Positions 51,432 through 59,915 of a DNA stretch of 64,000 bases are shown here, piece after piece. The position numbers and the translations under genes were made by a program. The DNA is from Rhodoferax lacus. Its GTDB lineage: Bacteria; Pseudomonadota; Gammaproteobacteria; Burkholderiales; Burkholderiaceae_C. The stretch lies in the NCBI RefSeq assembly GCF_003415675.1, contig NZ_QFZK01000013.1, positions 1 to 64,000 on the forward strand, in the 5' to 3' direction. Numbering within the stretch: the first letter of the stretch is position 1; the number at the start of each line of letters is the position of its first letter. Below the pieces are notes generated by a model, which ran no database searches, was not told the origin of the DNA, and saw only the letters and a program-made list of their open reading frames with translations.

Positions 51432-52937
51432 TTACTCCGCGGCCGGCTCCGTGATGTCAATCCACACGGTCTTGAGCTCGGTGTACTGATCGTGGGCGTG
51501 GATGGATTTGTCACGGCCGCCAAAGCCCGACTCCTTGAAACCGCCAAACGGGGTGCTCACATCGCCCTCGCCAAAGCAGTTCACCGTGACGGTTCCGGCG
51601 CGGATCTCGCGCGCCAGCTTCATGGCATGACGCTGGTTGGCGGTATAGACCGAAGCGGCCAGACCGTAGACGGTGTCATTGGCCAGGGCCACGGCCTCTG
51701 GCACGGTGTCGAAGGTGGTGACGCACAGAATGGGACCAAAGATTTCTTCGCGGAACAAGCGGCTTTGCGGCGTCACGCCCTCCACCACCGTGGGCTCCAC
51801 AAATGCGCCGCCGTAGGTCCTGCCGCCGAATGCAAACTTGCAGCCATCGGCCTTGGCCTGCTCCAGATAGGAATTTACTTTTTCGAAGTGCCCGCAGCTT
51901 ACCAGCGCACCAATCTTGTTGGCAGGGTCCAGCGGGTCGCCGGTTTTCCAGGCCTCAAGGGCGCGGCCTACAGCCTCCAGCAGCTTGTCTTTGATGGAGG
52001 CCTGCACGATGAGGCGCGAGGTGGCCGAGCAGTTTTCACCCATGTTCCAGAACGCGCCATTCACTACGTGCGCAGCCACTGCGTCCAGGTCTTCGGCGTC
52101 ACCCAGCACCACGGCCGGGTTCTTGCCACCGCACTCCAGCACGATGCGCTTGAGGTTGGAGTCTGCGGCGTAACGCAAGAAGCGTTTGCCGGTGACCGTG
52201 GAGCCGGTAAAGCTCACCATGTCCACTTCGGGGTGCAGGCCGATCGGCTCGCCCGCATCTTTGCCGCTGCCGGTGACCACATTGAAGACACCGGCGGGAA
52301 TGCCGGCCTCTTGCGCCAACTCGGCCACGCGCAGGGTGGAGAGCGTGGTGAGTTCGGCGGGCTTGACGATCACCGAGCAACCGGCAGCCAGGGCCGGACC
52401 AATCTTCCAGGCCAGCATCAAGAGCGGAAAGTTCCAGGGCAGCACCAGGCCGACCACGCCAATCGCCTCGCGGCTCACCAGCGCCAGCACATTGGGGCCG
52501 GCGGGTGCGGTGGTGTCGTAAATCTTGTCGATCAGCTCGGCATGCCAGCGAATCGTCTTGATGGTCTCTGGAATGTCCACACCCACGCACTCGCCCACCG
52601 GCTTGCCGCTGTCCACGCTCTCCAACACCGAGAGTTCGGTGGCGTTGTCTTCCATCAGTTGCGCAAAACGCATCAGCACCGCTTTGCGATCGCTGGGGTG
52701 CAGGCGGCTCCAGCGGCCATCATCGAACGCGGCCTTGGCGGCTTGTACCGCCACATCCACATCCGCCTTGCCACAGGCCGCCACCTGGGCCAGCACCGCG
52801 CCGGTGGCCGGGTTGAGCGAGGCAAAGGTTTCACCCGACAGGGCATCGCAAAAGGCGCCATTGATAAAGGCGCGGCTCTGAAAATTCAGGTGCTTGGCAA
52901 TGGCCGCATAGTCTTCAAAGGTGTGAACGTCGCTCAT
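51432..52937 (-). CDS. NAD(P)-dependent aldehyde dehydrogenase
   Basis: A 501-residue ALDH of normal length. It has LPWNFPLLMLAWKIGPALAA (nucleotide fold), FTGSTVTGKRFL, the catalytic Glu in RIVLECGGKNPAVV and the catalytic Cys in FWNMGENCSATSRLIV. Sequence style is PuuC-like (gamma-glutamyl-aminobutyraldehyde or betaine-aldehyde type). In a hydroxyproline pathway the role would be alpha-ketoglutarate semialdehyde dehydrogenase. It is preceded by a 104-bp gap containing an 18-bp palindrome. Confidence 0.88.
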   Translation of the reverse strand: MSDVHTFEDYAAIAKHLNFQSRAFINGAFCDALSGETFASLNPATGAVLAQVAACGKADVDVAVQAAKAAFDDGRWSRLHPSDRKAVLMRFAQLMEDNATELSVLESVDSGKPVGECVGVDIPETIKTIRWHAELIDKIYDTTAPAGPNVLALVSREAIGVVGLVLPWNFPLLMLAWKIGPALAAGCSVIVKPAELTTLSTLRVAELAQEAGIPAGVFNVVTGSGKDAGEPIGLHPEVDMVSFTGSTVTGKRFLRYAADSNLKRIVLECGGKNPAVVLGDAEDLDAVAAHVVNGAFWNMGENCSATSRLIVQASIKDKLLEAVGRALEAWKTGDPLDPANKIGALVSCGHFEKVNSYLEQAKADGCKFAFGGRTYGGAFVEPTVVEGVTPQSRLFREEIFGPILCVTTFDTVPEAVALANDTVYGLAASVYTANQRHAMKLAREIRAGTVTVNCFGEGDVSTPFGGFKESGFGGRDKSIHAHDQYTELKTVWIDITEPAAE

Positions 52938-52984
52938 CTCGGGCTCCAGGTTGAATCAATAAATTCGGGCAAAGCCTTCCCCCC

Positions 52985-53002
52985 TGCGCAGAAATCTGCG
53001 CA
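52985..53002. promoter_or_regulatory. Inverted repeat upstream of the aldehyde dehydrogenase gene
   Basis: TGCGCAGA (52985-52992) and TCTGCGCA (52995-53002) are perfect arms around AA. It lies in the 104-bp gap between the DHDPS-family gene and the aldehyde dehydrogenase gene. No T-run follows on either strand, so an operator is more likely than a terminator. Confidence 0.45.
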
Positions 53003-53041
53003 CTAAAAAGCCGGAAGGAAAGGCGGGTTGTGCGGTGCTGC

Positions 53042-53926
53042 TCAGGCAGCCATCAGGTCGTCGTAAACCAGCTTGAAGCGGTCTTTTTCGGCCTGGTTCA
53101 AGGGCAGCAAAGGCTTGCGGGTGTTGCCCACGGGCAGGCCCGAGAGTTCGCAGCCGTATTTGACGTACTGGCAGAACTTGCCGCCCTGCTCCAGCACGCT
53201 CAAGAGCGGCAGGAACTTGGCGGCCAGGGCGCGCGCGGCGCTCAGGTCTTTGTCCACCACGGCCTTCTGGTACAGGGCCACATGCTGCGCACCGCAGAAA
53301 TTGGAAGCACCACCAACCCAGCAGCGCGCACCCCAGGCAAAGAACTCCAGAATCTGGTCGTCCATGCCGCAACCGGTTTGCAGCTGGTCGGCATATTCCG
53401 TGATGAGGCGATGCATGCGCTCCACCGAGCCAGTGCTTTCCTTGATGGCCTGGAAGTTGGGGCGGTTCTTGAGCGCGTCGATGTACTCAAAGCTCATTTC
53501 GGTTCCGGTCCGGGCAGGAAAGTTGTAGAGCATGGCCGGCAGGTTGATCGCATCGTCGATCGCCAGCGTGTGGGCCAGCAGTTCTTCCTGCGTGGGCTGG
53601 CAGTAGTAGGGTGCGGCCACCAGTATTGAGTCATAGCCAAGCCCTTTGGCGTACAGACCAATATCCAGACTCTCGTCGGTCGTAGTAGCGTTGATACCGG
53701 CCATCAAGGGGATACGCCCCTTGGTCAGTCCGGATACGCACTGCAACAAATCCTTGCGCTCCTGGTTGCTCAGAGCGTAATACTCGCCGGTGGTGCCACC
53801 CACAATCAGTCCGCTGATTTTTTGTTCAATCAGGCGCTCGACCAAAGGGCCAACCGCTGCCATATCCATCTGGCCATTGGCTGCAAAGGGGGTAACGATG
53901 GGGGTCCAGATGCCGTCGAAATTCAT
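53042..53926 (-). CDS. DHDPS-family aldolase/deaminase, possible pyrroline-4-hydroxy-2-carboxylate deaminase
   Basis: A 294-residue TIM-barrel enzyme of the dihydrodipicolinate synthase/N-acetylneuraminate lyase superfamily. The Schiff-base lysine is in FQAIKESTGS, the catalytic Tyr in MLYNFPARTG, and the pyruvate-binding loop is GGTTGEYYALS. DHDPS itself would be encoded elsewhere; in hydroxyproline loci a member of this family (LhpC/HypD type) deaminates pyrroline-4-hydroxy-2-carboxylate to alpha-ketoglutarate semialdehyde. The context favours that. AGGACATAGT precedes the ATG at 53926. It is the first gene of the minus-strand run. Confidence 0.83.
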   Translation of the reverse strand: MNFDGIWTPIVTPFAANGQMDMAAVGPLVERLIEQKISGLIVGGTTGEYYALSNQERKDLLQCVSGLTKGRIPLMAGINATTTDESLDIGLYAKGLGYDSILVAAPYYCQPTQEELLAHTLAIDDAINLPAMLYNFPARTGTEMSFEYIDALKNRPNFQAIKESTGSVERMHRLITEYADQLQTGCGMDDQILEFFAWGARCWVGGASNFCGAQHVALYQKAVVDKDLSAARALAAKFLPLLSVLEQGGKFCQYVKYGCELSGLPVGNTRKPLLPLNQAEKDRFKLVYDDLMAA

Positions 53927-54407
53927 ACTATGTCCTCGTGGTGTTGCCAAGCTGTCTGCGTTGGATTGGGACGAAGATTAAGTGAGTTATTGACGGGCCT
54001 CAAACGACAAATTCTGGCGGCAATTGATAACCTCAGGTAATGTGAAACAGCCTTTTGCACCACGCCGGTACGTGCTTTGCACTGGCCTGGCGCAGACTGC
54101 ACCAGATTGGAATTCTCCTCTGAAAACGGCCCGCAATCAGGCGTTTTCAAGCTACCGTTTTACGTGCATTTTGAGGGGCCTCAGCGCACCTTCGCTGAAC
54201 CCTTCAGATCACGCATGGGGCGCCGGGAGCATCACAAAACCGACATCCAGACAAACCCTAATGGGCGCCCCGCCGGCATCGCCGAGCGGCGAAATATGCA
54301 CAGGATTTGACGGGTTCTGCGCGGTACACCATGGCAGTCGGCTCTATGGTGTGTGCGTTGCCATGGCAAACCATGCATCACGAAACCAACTCTGAAAGGC
54401 CCCCCTG
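53927..54407. promoter_or_regulatory. Divergent promoter region of the betaine-type locus
   Basis: A 481-bp gap between the two divergent arms of the locus, with no convincing gene. Two dyads stand out. TGAAAACG (54121-54128) and CGTTTTCA (54142-54149) are perfect with a 13-bp spacer. The stretch 54022-54046 ends in GTAATGTGAA, one mismatch from the right arm of the repeat upstream of the Rieske gene. Both are candidates for binding the local AraC- or LysR-type regulators. Confidence 0.5.
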
Positions 54408-55403
54408 GTGCGATATACCTTCTTCTGCATTGATGCGCATGCCTGTGGCAACCCGGTGCGCGTGGTGGCTGGGGGCTTCCCCATGTTGCCCCACCTGTCC
54501 ATGGCCGATCGGCGTGAAATTTTTGTGCGCGATCACGACTGGATTCGCAAGGCGCTGATGTTTGAGCCGCGTGGCCACGATGCGATGTCGGGCGCAATCT
54601 TGTACCCATCCATACGGCCCGAATGCGATTTTGGCGTTCTGTTCATTGAGGTGAGCGGCTGCCTGCCCATGTGTGGTGCTGGCACGCTGGGCCTGGTCAC
54701 CATTGCCATAGAAGAAGGCCTGGTGCAGCCACGCACGCCGGGGCGCCTTACCATTGAGACCCCGGCGGGGGTGATAGAGGTGCAATACGCCATGCAGGGC
54801 CATAAGGTGGCGTGGGTACAGTTCTTCAATGTGGCCAGTTTTCTCTCGCACCGCGATATGGAGGTGGACGTGCCGGGTCTGGGCCGCCTGACGGTGGATG
54901 TAGCCTATGGCGGAAACTACTACGCCATCGTCGATCCACAGGCCAACTGGAACGGGCTTGATGGCATGACGGCGAACGCCCTCATTGCACACAGCCAAAG
55001 CCTGCGCAGCGCACTGGCGCCACTGCTCAACCCCGTTCACCCAGACGACGCGCGCATCCAGGGCGTGCACCATGTTCTGTGGTGTGACAAGGGCGGCGCG
55101 CAATCCGACGGCCGTTCTGCCGTGTTCTATGGCGACAAGGCGATAGACCGCTCGCCGGGCGGCACCGGCACGTCCGCGCGGTTGGCGCAACTGCATGGAA
55201 AAGGTCTTTTGCAGGTCGGCGACAGCTACCGCAACGAGAGCCTGATTGGCACCATCTATGTGGGCGGTGTGGAAAGCACGGCCACTATTGGCAGCCTTAC
55301 CGGCATCGTGCCGAGCGTGCGCGGCTGGGCGCAGGTGATTGGCCACAACACCATTTTTGTCGACGACAGCGACCCGCTGGCGTACGGTTTTCAATTGACC
55401 TAG
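54408..55403 (+). CDS. Proline racemase-family protein with second catalytic Cys replaced by Gly
   Basis: A 331-residue superfamily member resembling 4-hydroxyproline 2-epimerases: MRYTFFCIDAHACGNPVRVV, the first catalytic Cys89 in GCLPMCGAGTLGLV, and the domain-swap region VAYGGNYYAIVD. The second motif, normally SPCGTGTSA, reads DRSPGGTGTSARLAQ; the codon at 55158-55160 is GGC, one base from TGC. Two-base epimerisation needs both Cys, so either the enzyme does something else (one-base elimination, binding) or the residue reflects a mutation or sequence error. It is the first gene of the plus-strand arm, 13 bp before purU. Confidence 0.85.
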   Translation: MRYTFFCIDAHACGNPVRVVAGGFPMLPHLSMADRREIFVRDHDWIRKALMFEPRGHDAMSGAILYPSIRPECDFGVLFIEVSGCLPMCGAGTLGLVTIAIEEGLVQPRTPGRLTIETPAGVIEVQYAMQGHKVAWVQFFNVASFLSHRDMEVDVPGLGRLTVDVAYGGNYYAIVDPQANWNGLDGMTANALIAHSQSLRSALAPLLNPVHPDDARIQGVHHVLWCDKGGAQSDGRSAVFYGDKAIDRSPGGTGTSARLAQLHGKGLLQVGDSYRNESLIGTIYVGGVESTATIGSLTGIVPSVRGWAQVIGHNTIFVDDSDPLAYGFQLT

Positions 55404-55416
55404 AAGTATCCTGTTC

Positions 55417-56292
55417 ATGCACATATCCATTTCCGGCAAACCCCACTACATCCTGACCGCGAGCTGTGATAGCCGCGTCGGTACGGTGGCCCGTGTATCG
55501 GGCTTTCTGGCCGCGCATGGTTGCTACATCGACGACATGCACCAGTTCGCAGATGGGGTTACCGGGCGCTTTTTTATACGCATCAGCTTCTATGGCGAGC
55601 CCGGGCGGACGCCTGCGCTGGACACATTGCGCTCCGACTTCCATGACGTGGCGCAGAGCGAGCAAATGGAGTGGGCCATTGTGGACGCAGCACTGCGGCC
55701 CCGGGTGCTCATCATGGTGTCCCGGTTTGACCACTGTCTGGTGGATTTGTTTTACCGCCAGCGCACCGGTGAGCTCAGGATGGACATCAGCGCCGTGGTA
55801 TCCAACCACCCGGATCTGCAAGCCCTGGTGGAGGCTCAGGGCATACGTTTTGTGCACCTTCCGGTCACGCCGCAAACCAAAGCCGAGCAGGAGCTCAGGC
55901 TGATGGAGCTGGTGCACGAAACCCAAAGCGAGCTGGTGGTACTGGCGCGCTATATGCAGGTGCTGTCCGATGATCTGTGCCGCCGTCTGCGCGGACAGGC
56001 CATCAACATCCACCACAGCTTTCTGCCCGGATTCAAGGGTGCCAAGCCTTACCACCAGGCCCACGCGCGCGGCGTCAAGTTGACCGGTGCTACGGCCCAC
56101 TATGTGACTGCGGACCTGGACGAAGGCCCAATCATCGAGCAAGTCGTGCTGCGCGTGGACCACAGCTACACCCCCGACAAACTGGCGGCTACCGGGCGAG
56201 ACTCCGAATGCCGGGCGCTGGCCACCGCCGTGCGCTTACATGTGGAACGCCGGGTGTTGCTGAACGAGACCAAGACCGTGATTTTCGACTAA
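55417..56292 (+). CDS. purU: Formyltetrahydrofolate deformylase
   Basis: A 291-residue enzyme that hydrolyses 10-formyl-THF to formate and THF. An N-terminal ACT domain (ILTASCDSRVGTVARVSGFL) is followed by a formyltransferase fold with the catalytic Asn-His-Asp set (INIHHSFLPGFKGAKPYHQA, GATAHYVTADLDEGPII). In Pseudomonas and rhizobia purU sits with sarcosine oxidase and betaine demethylation genes and keeps folate cycling when methyl groups are released. That role suits this locus better than purine synthesis. Confidence 0.95.
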   Translation: MHISISGKPHYILTASCDSRVGTVARVSGFLAAHGCYIDDMHQFADGVTGRFFIRISFYGEPGRTPALDTLRSDFHDVAQSEQMEWAIVDAALRPRVLIMVSRFDHCLVDLFYRQRTGELRMDISAVVSNHPDLQALVEAQGIRFVHLPVTPQTKAEQELRLMELVHETQSELVVLARYMQVLSDDLCRRLRGQAINIHHSFLPGFKGAKPYHQAHARGVKLTGATAHYVTADLDEGPIIEQVVLRVDHSYTPDKLAATGRDSECRALATAVRLHVERRVLLNETKTVIFD

Positions 56293-56344
56293 GGCGCCGG
56301 TTACCATGGGCCAAGGATCACCCGCACCAAGGCTCCATGTACCC

Positions 56345-57268
56345 ATGAAAGCAGCAGAAGATAAGAAAGGCTACCGCCGACTCCTGCCCTCACTGACCGC
56401 TCTGGTCGAGTTCGAGGCGGCCGCACGCCTGGGCAGCTTTACCAAGGCCGCTGACGAATTGGGGGTGACCCAGCCGGCGGTAAGCCGGCAAGTGCGTGGC
56501 TTGGAAGAGATGCTGGGTGCACCTCTGTTCCACAGGCAGCACCGGGCCATCGTGCTGACCAGCGAGGGTGAGACCCTGTACGCGGTGGTGGCCGAATCAA
56601 TGAAGCGCATTGCCGGCGCGTTTGACCGCATCTCCGGCGGCCAACATGTGCAGGAGCTGGTGCTGGCCACCACGGCGGCCTTCTCCCGCTTTCGGGTCAT
56701 GCCCCGGCTCGGTGACCTGCGCCGCATGCTGCCGCAATTGCGCCTGCGCCTGACCACGCAAATGTTTACTGCCGACCTGCGCCACAACGAGGTGGACCTG
56801 GCCGTGCGCTATGGCAACGGCAAGTGGAGCGATGGCAGCGCCACTCTGCTCTATGACGAAGAAGTGTTTCCGGTCTGTTCGGCACGCTGGTTACAGGAGA
56901 ACCCGGCACCGCAGTCGCTGGCCGAACTGGCCCGGGCACCGCTGATTGAGTCCCTCTCCACCTCGGAAGGCTGGATGGGCTGGGAGGAATGGTTTCTGCT
57001 GGCCGGTGCACTGCGGCAAAAGCTGGACTTCACGCTGCAATGCAGCCTCTACACCGATGCCGTGCAGGCCACCTTGTTGGGCCAAGGCGTCACGCTGGGC
57101 TGGTCGCGCCTGTTGCAGGAGCAGCTGCACAGTGGGGAGCTGGTGCGGCTTGGCACGGCCTCGGTGAAGACCCGCAACGCCTACTACGCCGTGGTGCCAC
57201 ACGGTCGCAGCCCCAACCACAGCGTCAGCCAGCTGATTGCGTGGCTGCAAAAAGACCGGCCGGACTGA
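56345..57268 (+). CDS. LysR-family transcriptional regulator
   Basis: A 307-residue LTTR. The N-terminal winged helix (PSLTALVEFEAAARLGSFTK, DELGVTQPAVSRQVRGLEEM) and effector domain (LRLRLTTQMFTADLRHNEVD, LAVRYGNGKWSDG, GVTLGWSRLLQEQL) are of the GcvA/AmpR-like branch. The ATG at 56345 was chosen over one at 56306 because the extra residues are not family-like. It lies inside the plus-strand arm between purU and the Rieske gene, 152 bp before the latter. The perfect inverted repeat at 57286-57310 may be its operator. Confidence 0.9.
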   Translation: MKAAEDKKGYRRLLPSLTALVEFEAAARLGSFTKAADELGVTQPAVSRQVRGLEEMLGAPLFHRQHRAIVLTSEGETLYAVVAESMKRIAGAFDRISGGQHVQELVLATTAAFSRFRVMPRLGDLRRMLPQLRLRLTTQMFTADLRHNEVDLAVRYGNGKWSDGSATLLYDEEVFPVCSARWLQENPAPQSLAELARAPLIESLSTSEGWMGWEEWFLLAGALRQKLDFTLQCSLYTDAVQATLLGQGVTLGWSRLLQEQLHSGELVRLGTASVKTRNAYYAVVPHGRSPNHSVSQLIAWLQKDRPD

Positions 57269-57285
57269 GGCCAGGGCACCACTGG

Positions 57286-57310
57286 TTCGCATTACCCCAT
57301 GTAATGCGAA
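57286..57310. promoter_or_regulatory. Perfect 10-bp inverted repeat upstream of the Rieske gene
   Basis: TTCGCATTAC (57286-57295), 5-bp spacer CCCAT, GTAATGCGAA (57301-57310). All ten pairs match. It lies 110 bp before the Rieske gene start, a normal operator distance. No T-run follows, so it is not a typical terminator of the LysR gene. Confidence 0.7.
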
Positions 57311-57420
57311 AGGGAAAATATAGCGCGTTGACGCTCTTCTGGGTGCTTCAGATACTACTTCCATCCCTCCGGTGCCTGGCCAGCAAGCCAGCCCGGGCCC
57401 AGCGACGAAGAAGGAAGCCC

Positions 57421-58677
57421 ATGAGCACCCATACCCTGCATTCCCACAGTGAACTGCTGCGCCAGCGCGAGACCGGCTGTACCCTGCCCGGCGCCCTCTA
57501 TGGCCGCGACGACGTGTTTGATACCGACGTGAAGGTCTTTTTCCACAAGCACTGGATTCTGGTCGGCGTAACGGCCGATGTGCCGGAGCCCGGCGATGTC
57601 TGCACGGTGGACATTGGTAAAGCTTCGGTACTGATCGTGCGTGATGACAACGAGGACATCAGGGCCTGGCGAAATGTCTGCAGGCACCGCGGCGCGCGCC
57701 TGAAAGAAGCCGGCAAGTCCACCGTGGGCATGCTGGTCTGCCCCTACCACCAGTGGACCTACGACCTGGACGGCAGCCTGCGCCACACCACCCACATGGG
57801 CAGCGGCTTTGACGCCAGCTGCCGCAGCCTGTTGCCGGTGCACCTGCGCGTGGTGGGCAGCCTGATTTTTGTCTGCCTGGCCAAAGAGGCGCCCGCAGAC
57901 ATCGCTCTGCTGGAAGACAGCATGCGCCCGCGCCTGGCGCCCTACCAGCTGGACCAATGCAAGATTGCGTATGAGACCGAAATCATCGAGAACGGCAACT
58001 GGAAACTGGTGATTGAAAACAACCGCGAGTGCTACCACTGCGCCGGCACCCACCCTGAGCTGACCAACTCCTTTTTGCCGGAAGACTTCGGCTATTGCCC
58101 CGACGGTCTGAGTCCGGAGTCACAGCAGGCACTGGAGGCCTACCACGCCCGCAACGCCGCCTGCGCCGCCAGTTGGGCTGCCGACGGTTTGGTCTCGCAT
58201 GCGGTGGAAGCACTGGGGTCTGAGAACACCACCCTGTTTCGCACCCAGCGGCTGGTGATTGCCGGCGCCGGTGAATCACAAACGCTGGATACGCAAGTAG
58301 CCTGCAAGCGCCTGCTGGGCGAGGTAACGCGACGCGACAGCGGCGACACGCATTTGTGGACGCACAGCTCCTGGTCGCATGTGATGAGCGACCACGCAGT
58401 CATCTCCTACATCATTCCGCTGGCACCCGACAAGACGCTGGTGCGCACCAAGTGGCTGGTACACCAGGACGCCATCGAAGGCGTGGACTACACCCTGTCC
58501 GGCCTGACCGAAGTCTGGGTCGCTACCAATGCGCAGGACGCAAGTCTGGTGGCCATCAACCACGCGGGCACCCAGGACCCGGGTTACCAGCCGGGCCCCC
58601 TGTCGCCGTTTACCGAGAGCTATGTGGACCAGTTCGCGCAGTGGTATGCCGCGCGCCTGCAGGCCCACGGTCTGTGA
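57421..58677 (+). CDS. Rieske-type oxygenase, quaternary-amine demethylase (GbcA/stachydrine-demethylase type)
   Basis: A 418-residue Rieske non-haem iron oxygenase subunit. The [2Fe-2S] site is Cys-x-His (NVCRHRGARL) with Cys-x2-His 17 residues later (LVCPYHQWTYD). The mononuclear iron site lies in IENNRECYHCAGTHPELTNS. There Glu stands where most Rieske oxygenases have the bridging Asp, as described for carnitine monooxygenase. GbcA (glycine betaine) and Stc2 (proline betaine) belong to this group and release a methyl as formaldehyde. Substrate not fixed; the racemase-family neighbours point to a proline-type betaine. GAAGGAAG precedes the ATG. The reductase gene follows immediately. Confidence 0.9.
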   Translation: MSTHTLHSHSELLRQRETGCTLPGALYGRDDVFDTDVKVFFHKHWILVGVTADVPEPGDVCTVDIGKASVLIVRDDNEDIRAWRNVCRHRGARLKEAGKSTVGMLVCPYHQWTYDLDGSLRHTTHMGSGFDASCRSLLPVHLRVVGSLIFVCLAKEAPADIALLEDSMRPRLAPYQLDQCKIAYETEIIENGNWKLVIENNRECYHCAGTHPELTNSFLPEDFGYCPDGLSPESQQALEAYHARNAACAASWAADGLVSHAVEALGSENTTLFRTQRLVIAGAGESQTLDTQVACKRLLGEVTRRDSGDTHLWTHSSWSHVMSDHAVISYIIPLAPDKTLVRTKWLVHQDAIEGVDYTLSGLTEVWVATNAQDASLVAINHAGTQDPGYQPGPLSPFTESYVDQFAQWYAARLQAHGL

Positions 58678-58685
58678 GCCAGGCC

Positions 58686-59852
58686 ATGCGCTCGCCCGAA
58701 TCCCCCGCCGCCTTGCCCGCTGGCCACCAGGCCGAAGCGCTGTTCAGCAACCCGGAAACCTGGGAGCGCCTGCCCCTCTGGCCCAGCACCGAAAGTCGGC
58801 TGCTGCAATGCTGCGCCGTGAGCGACGAGACGCATGACGTGAAGAGCTTCACCTTCCGCCAGCCGGATGCGGCACCCGCGGCCTTCATGCCCGGCCAGTT
58901 CATCACCGTGCGTGCCACGGTAGGCGGCCTGCCGCTGATGCGTTGCTACACCATTTCGTCGTCTCCGGCGCGACCCTTCACGATCAGCATCACAGTGAAA
59001 AAAGTGCCCGGCGGCATCCTGTCCAATTGGCTGCACGCCCACCTGCACGTCGGCGCCACACTGGAGGCCTTTGGCCCAGCCGGCATGTTCACACCGGCAC
59101 CGGGGCAACGCAGCAAGCTGCTGTACCTGTCTGCCGGTTCCGGTGTCACCCCGCTGATGGCCATGACACGCGCCGGTCATGACCTCGGGCTGGACCGCGA
59201 CATCGTCTTCGTCCACAGCGCGCGCACGCCGGCGGATATCGTGTTCAGGCAGGAGCTGATTGCCCTGCAGTCCCGGCTGCCGGGCCTGCAAGTCATGCAA
59301 GTGTGTGAGAGCAAGGGCGATGCGCCCGACTGGCAGGGGCCGGTGGGCCGCCTGAGCCTGGAGCTGTTGCAGCGGCTGGTGCCCGATTTCCCGCAGCGCG
59401 AGGTCTTCACCTGCGGACCGGCCGGCTATATGCAGGCGGCGCAAGAACTGTTGCTGCGTGGCGGCCACCCGGCAGAGCATTACCACCAGGAGAGTTTTGA
59501 CCTGGGCAGTACGACCGCAGGGTCTGCCGAAGCCGTTGCCGAGTCACCGCCGTCGTCGACGGCCAGTGCAGCCCCTCCCATCGAAGCAGCCAGCTTCAGC
59601 GTCACCCTGGCCAAATCGAAAAAAACCATCACCGTCAGCGGTGCGCACATGCTGTTGGCCTCGCTGCGCCGTGCCGGTGTACCGGTGCCATCGTCCTGCG
59701 GCCAGGGCCTGTGCGGCACCTGCAAGACCCCGTTGTTGCAGGGCCAGGTCGCAATGACCCACCAAGGCGGCATCCGCCAGCGTGAGATCGACAAGGGCCT
59801 GCGCCTGCTGTGTTGCAGCCGCCCGGAGTCCGATCTGGTGCTGGAGCTTTAG
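58686..59852 (+). CDS. Ferredoxin reductase partner of the Rieske oxygenase (GbcB-like)
   Basis: A 388-residue electron-transfer protein. FAD-binding domain (FMPGQFITVRATVGGLPLMR, then CYTISSSP), NAD-binding domain (LLYLSAGSGVTPLMAMTRAG, VFTCGPAGYMQAAQELLL), a Ser/Pro/Ala linker (about 275-300), and a C-terminal plant-type [2Fe-2S] ferredoxin (SSCGQGLCGTCKTPLL ... LLCCSRPE). This single-chain layout is that of GbcB and class IA oxygenase reductases. A GTG at 58674, overlapping the oxygenase stop, is an alternative start that would add four residues. Electron flow is NADH to FAD to its own cluster to the Rieske centre. Confidence 0.92.
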   Translation: MRSPESPAALPAGHQAEALFSNPETWERLPLWPSTESRLLQCCAVSDETHDVKSFTFRQPDAAPAAFMPGQFITVRATVGGLPLMRCYTISSSPARPFTISITVKKVPGGILSNWLHAHLHVGATLEAFGPAGMFTPAPGQRSKLLYLSAGSGVTPLMAMTRAGHDLGLDRDIVFVHSARTPADIVFRQELIALQSRLPGLQVMQVCESKGDAPDWQGPVGRLSLELLQRLVPDFPQREVFTCGPAGYMQAAQELLLRGGHPAEHYHQESFDLGSTTAGSAEAVAESPPSSTASAAPPIEAASFSVTLAKSKKTITVSGAHMLLASLRRAGVPVPSSCGQGLCGTCKTPLLQGQVAMTHQGGIRQREIDKGLRLLCCSRPESDLVLEL

Positions 59853-59915
59853 CCCGATGCCCGCCGTCACCCTGCTTGTGTTTCCCCACCCCTTCACCTC
59901 ACACAATACACCGCC

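Noticed and set aside
53042..53926. Calling this gene dapA (lysine biosynthesis)
   Set aside because: The family match is clear but the neighbours are catabolic, and no other lysine-pathway gene is present; a hydroxyproline-type deaminase fits better.
54024..54395. A 123-codon frame in the divergent promoter region
   Set aside because: The translation looks random, it has no family, and it overlaps another frame; the region is better explained as a promoter.
57286..57310. Reading this dyad as a terminator of the LysR gene
   Set aside because: The sequence after the right arm is AGGGAAAATATAG, with no T-run on the plus strand.
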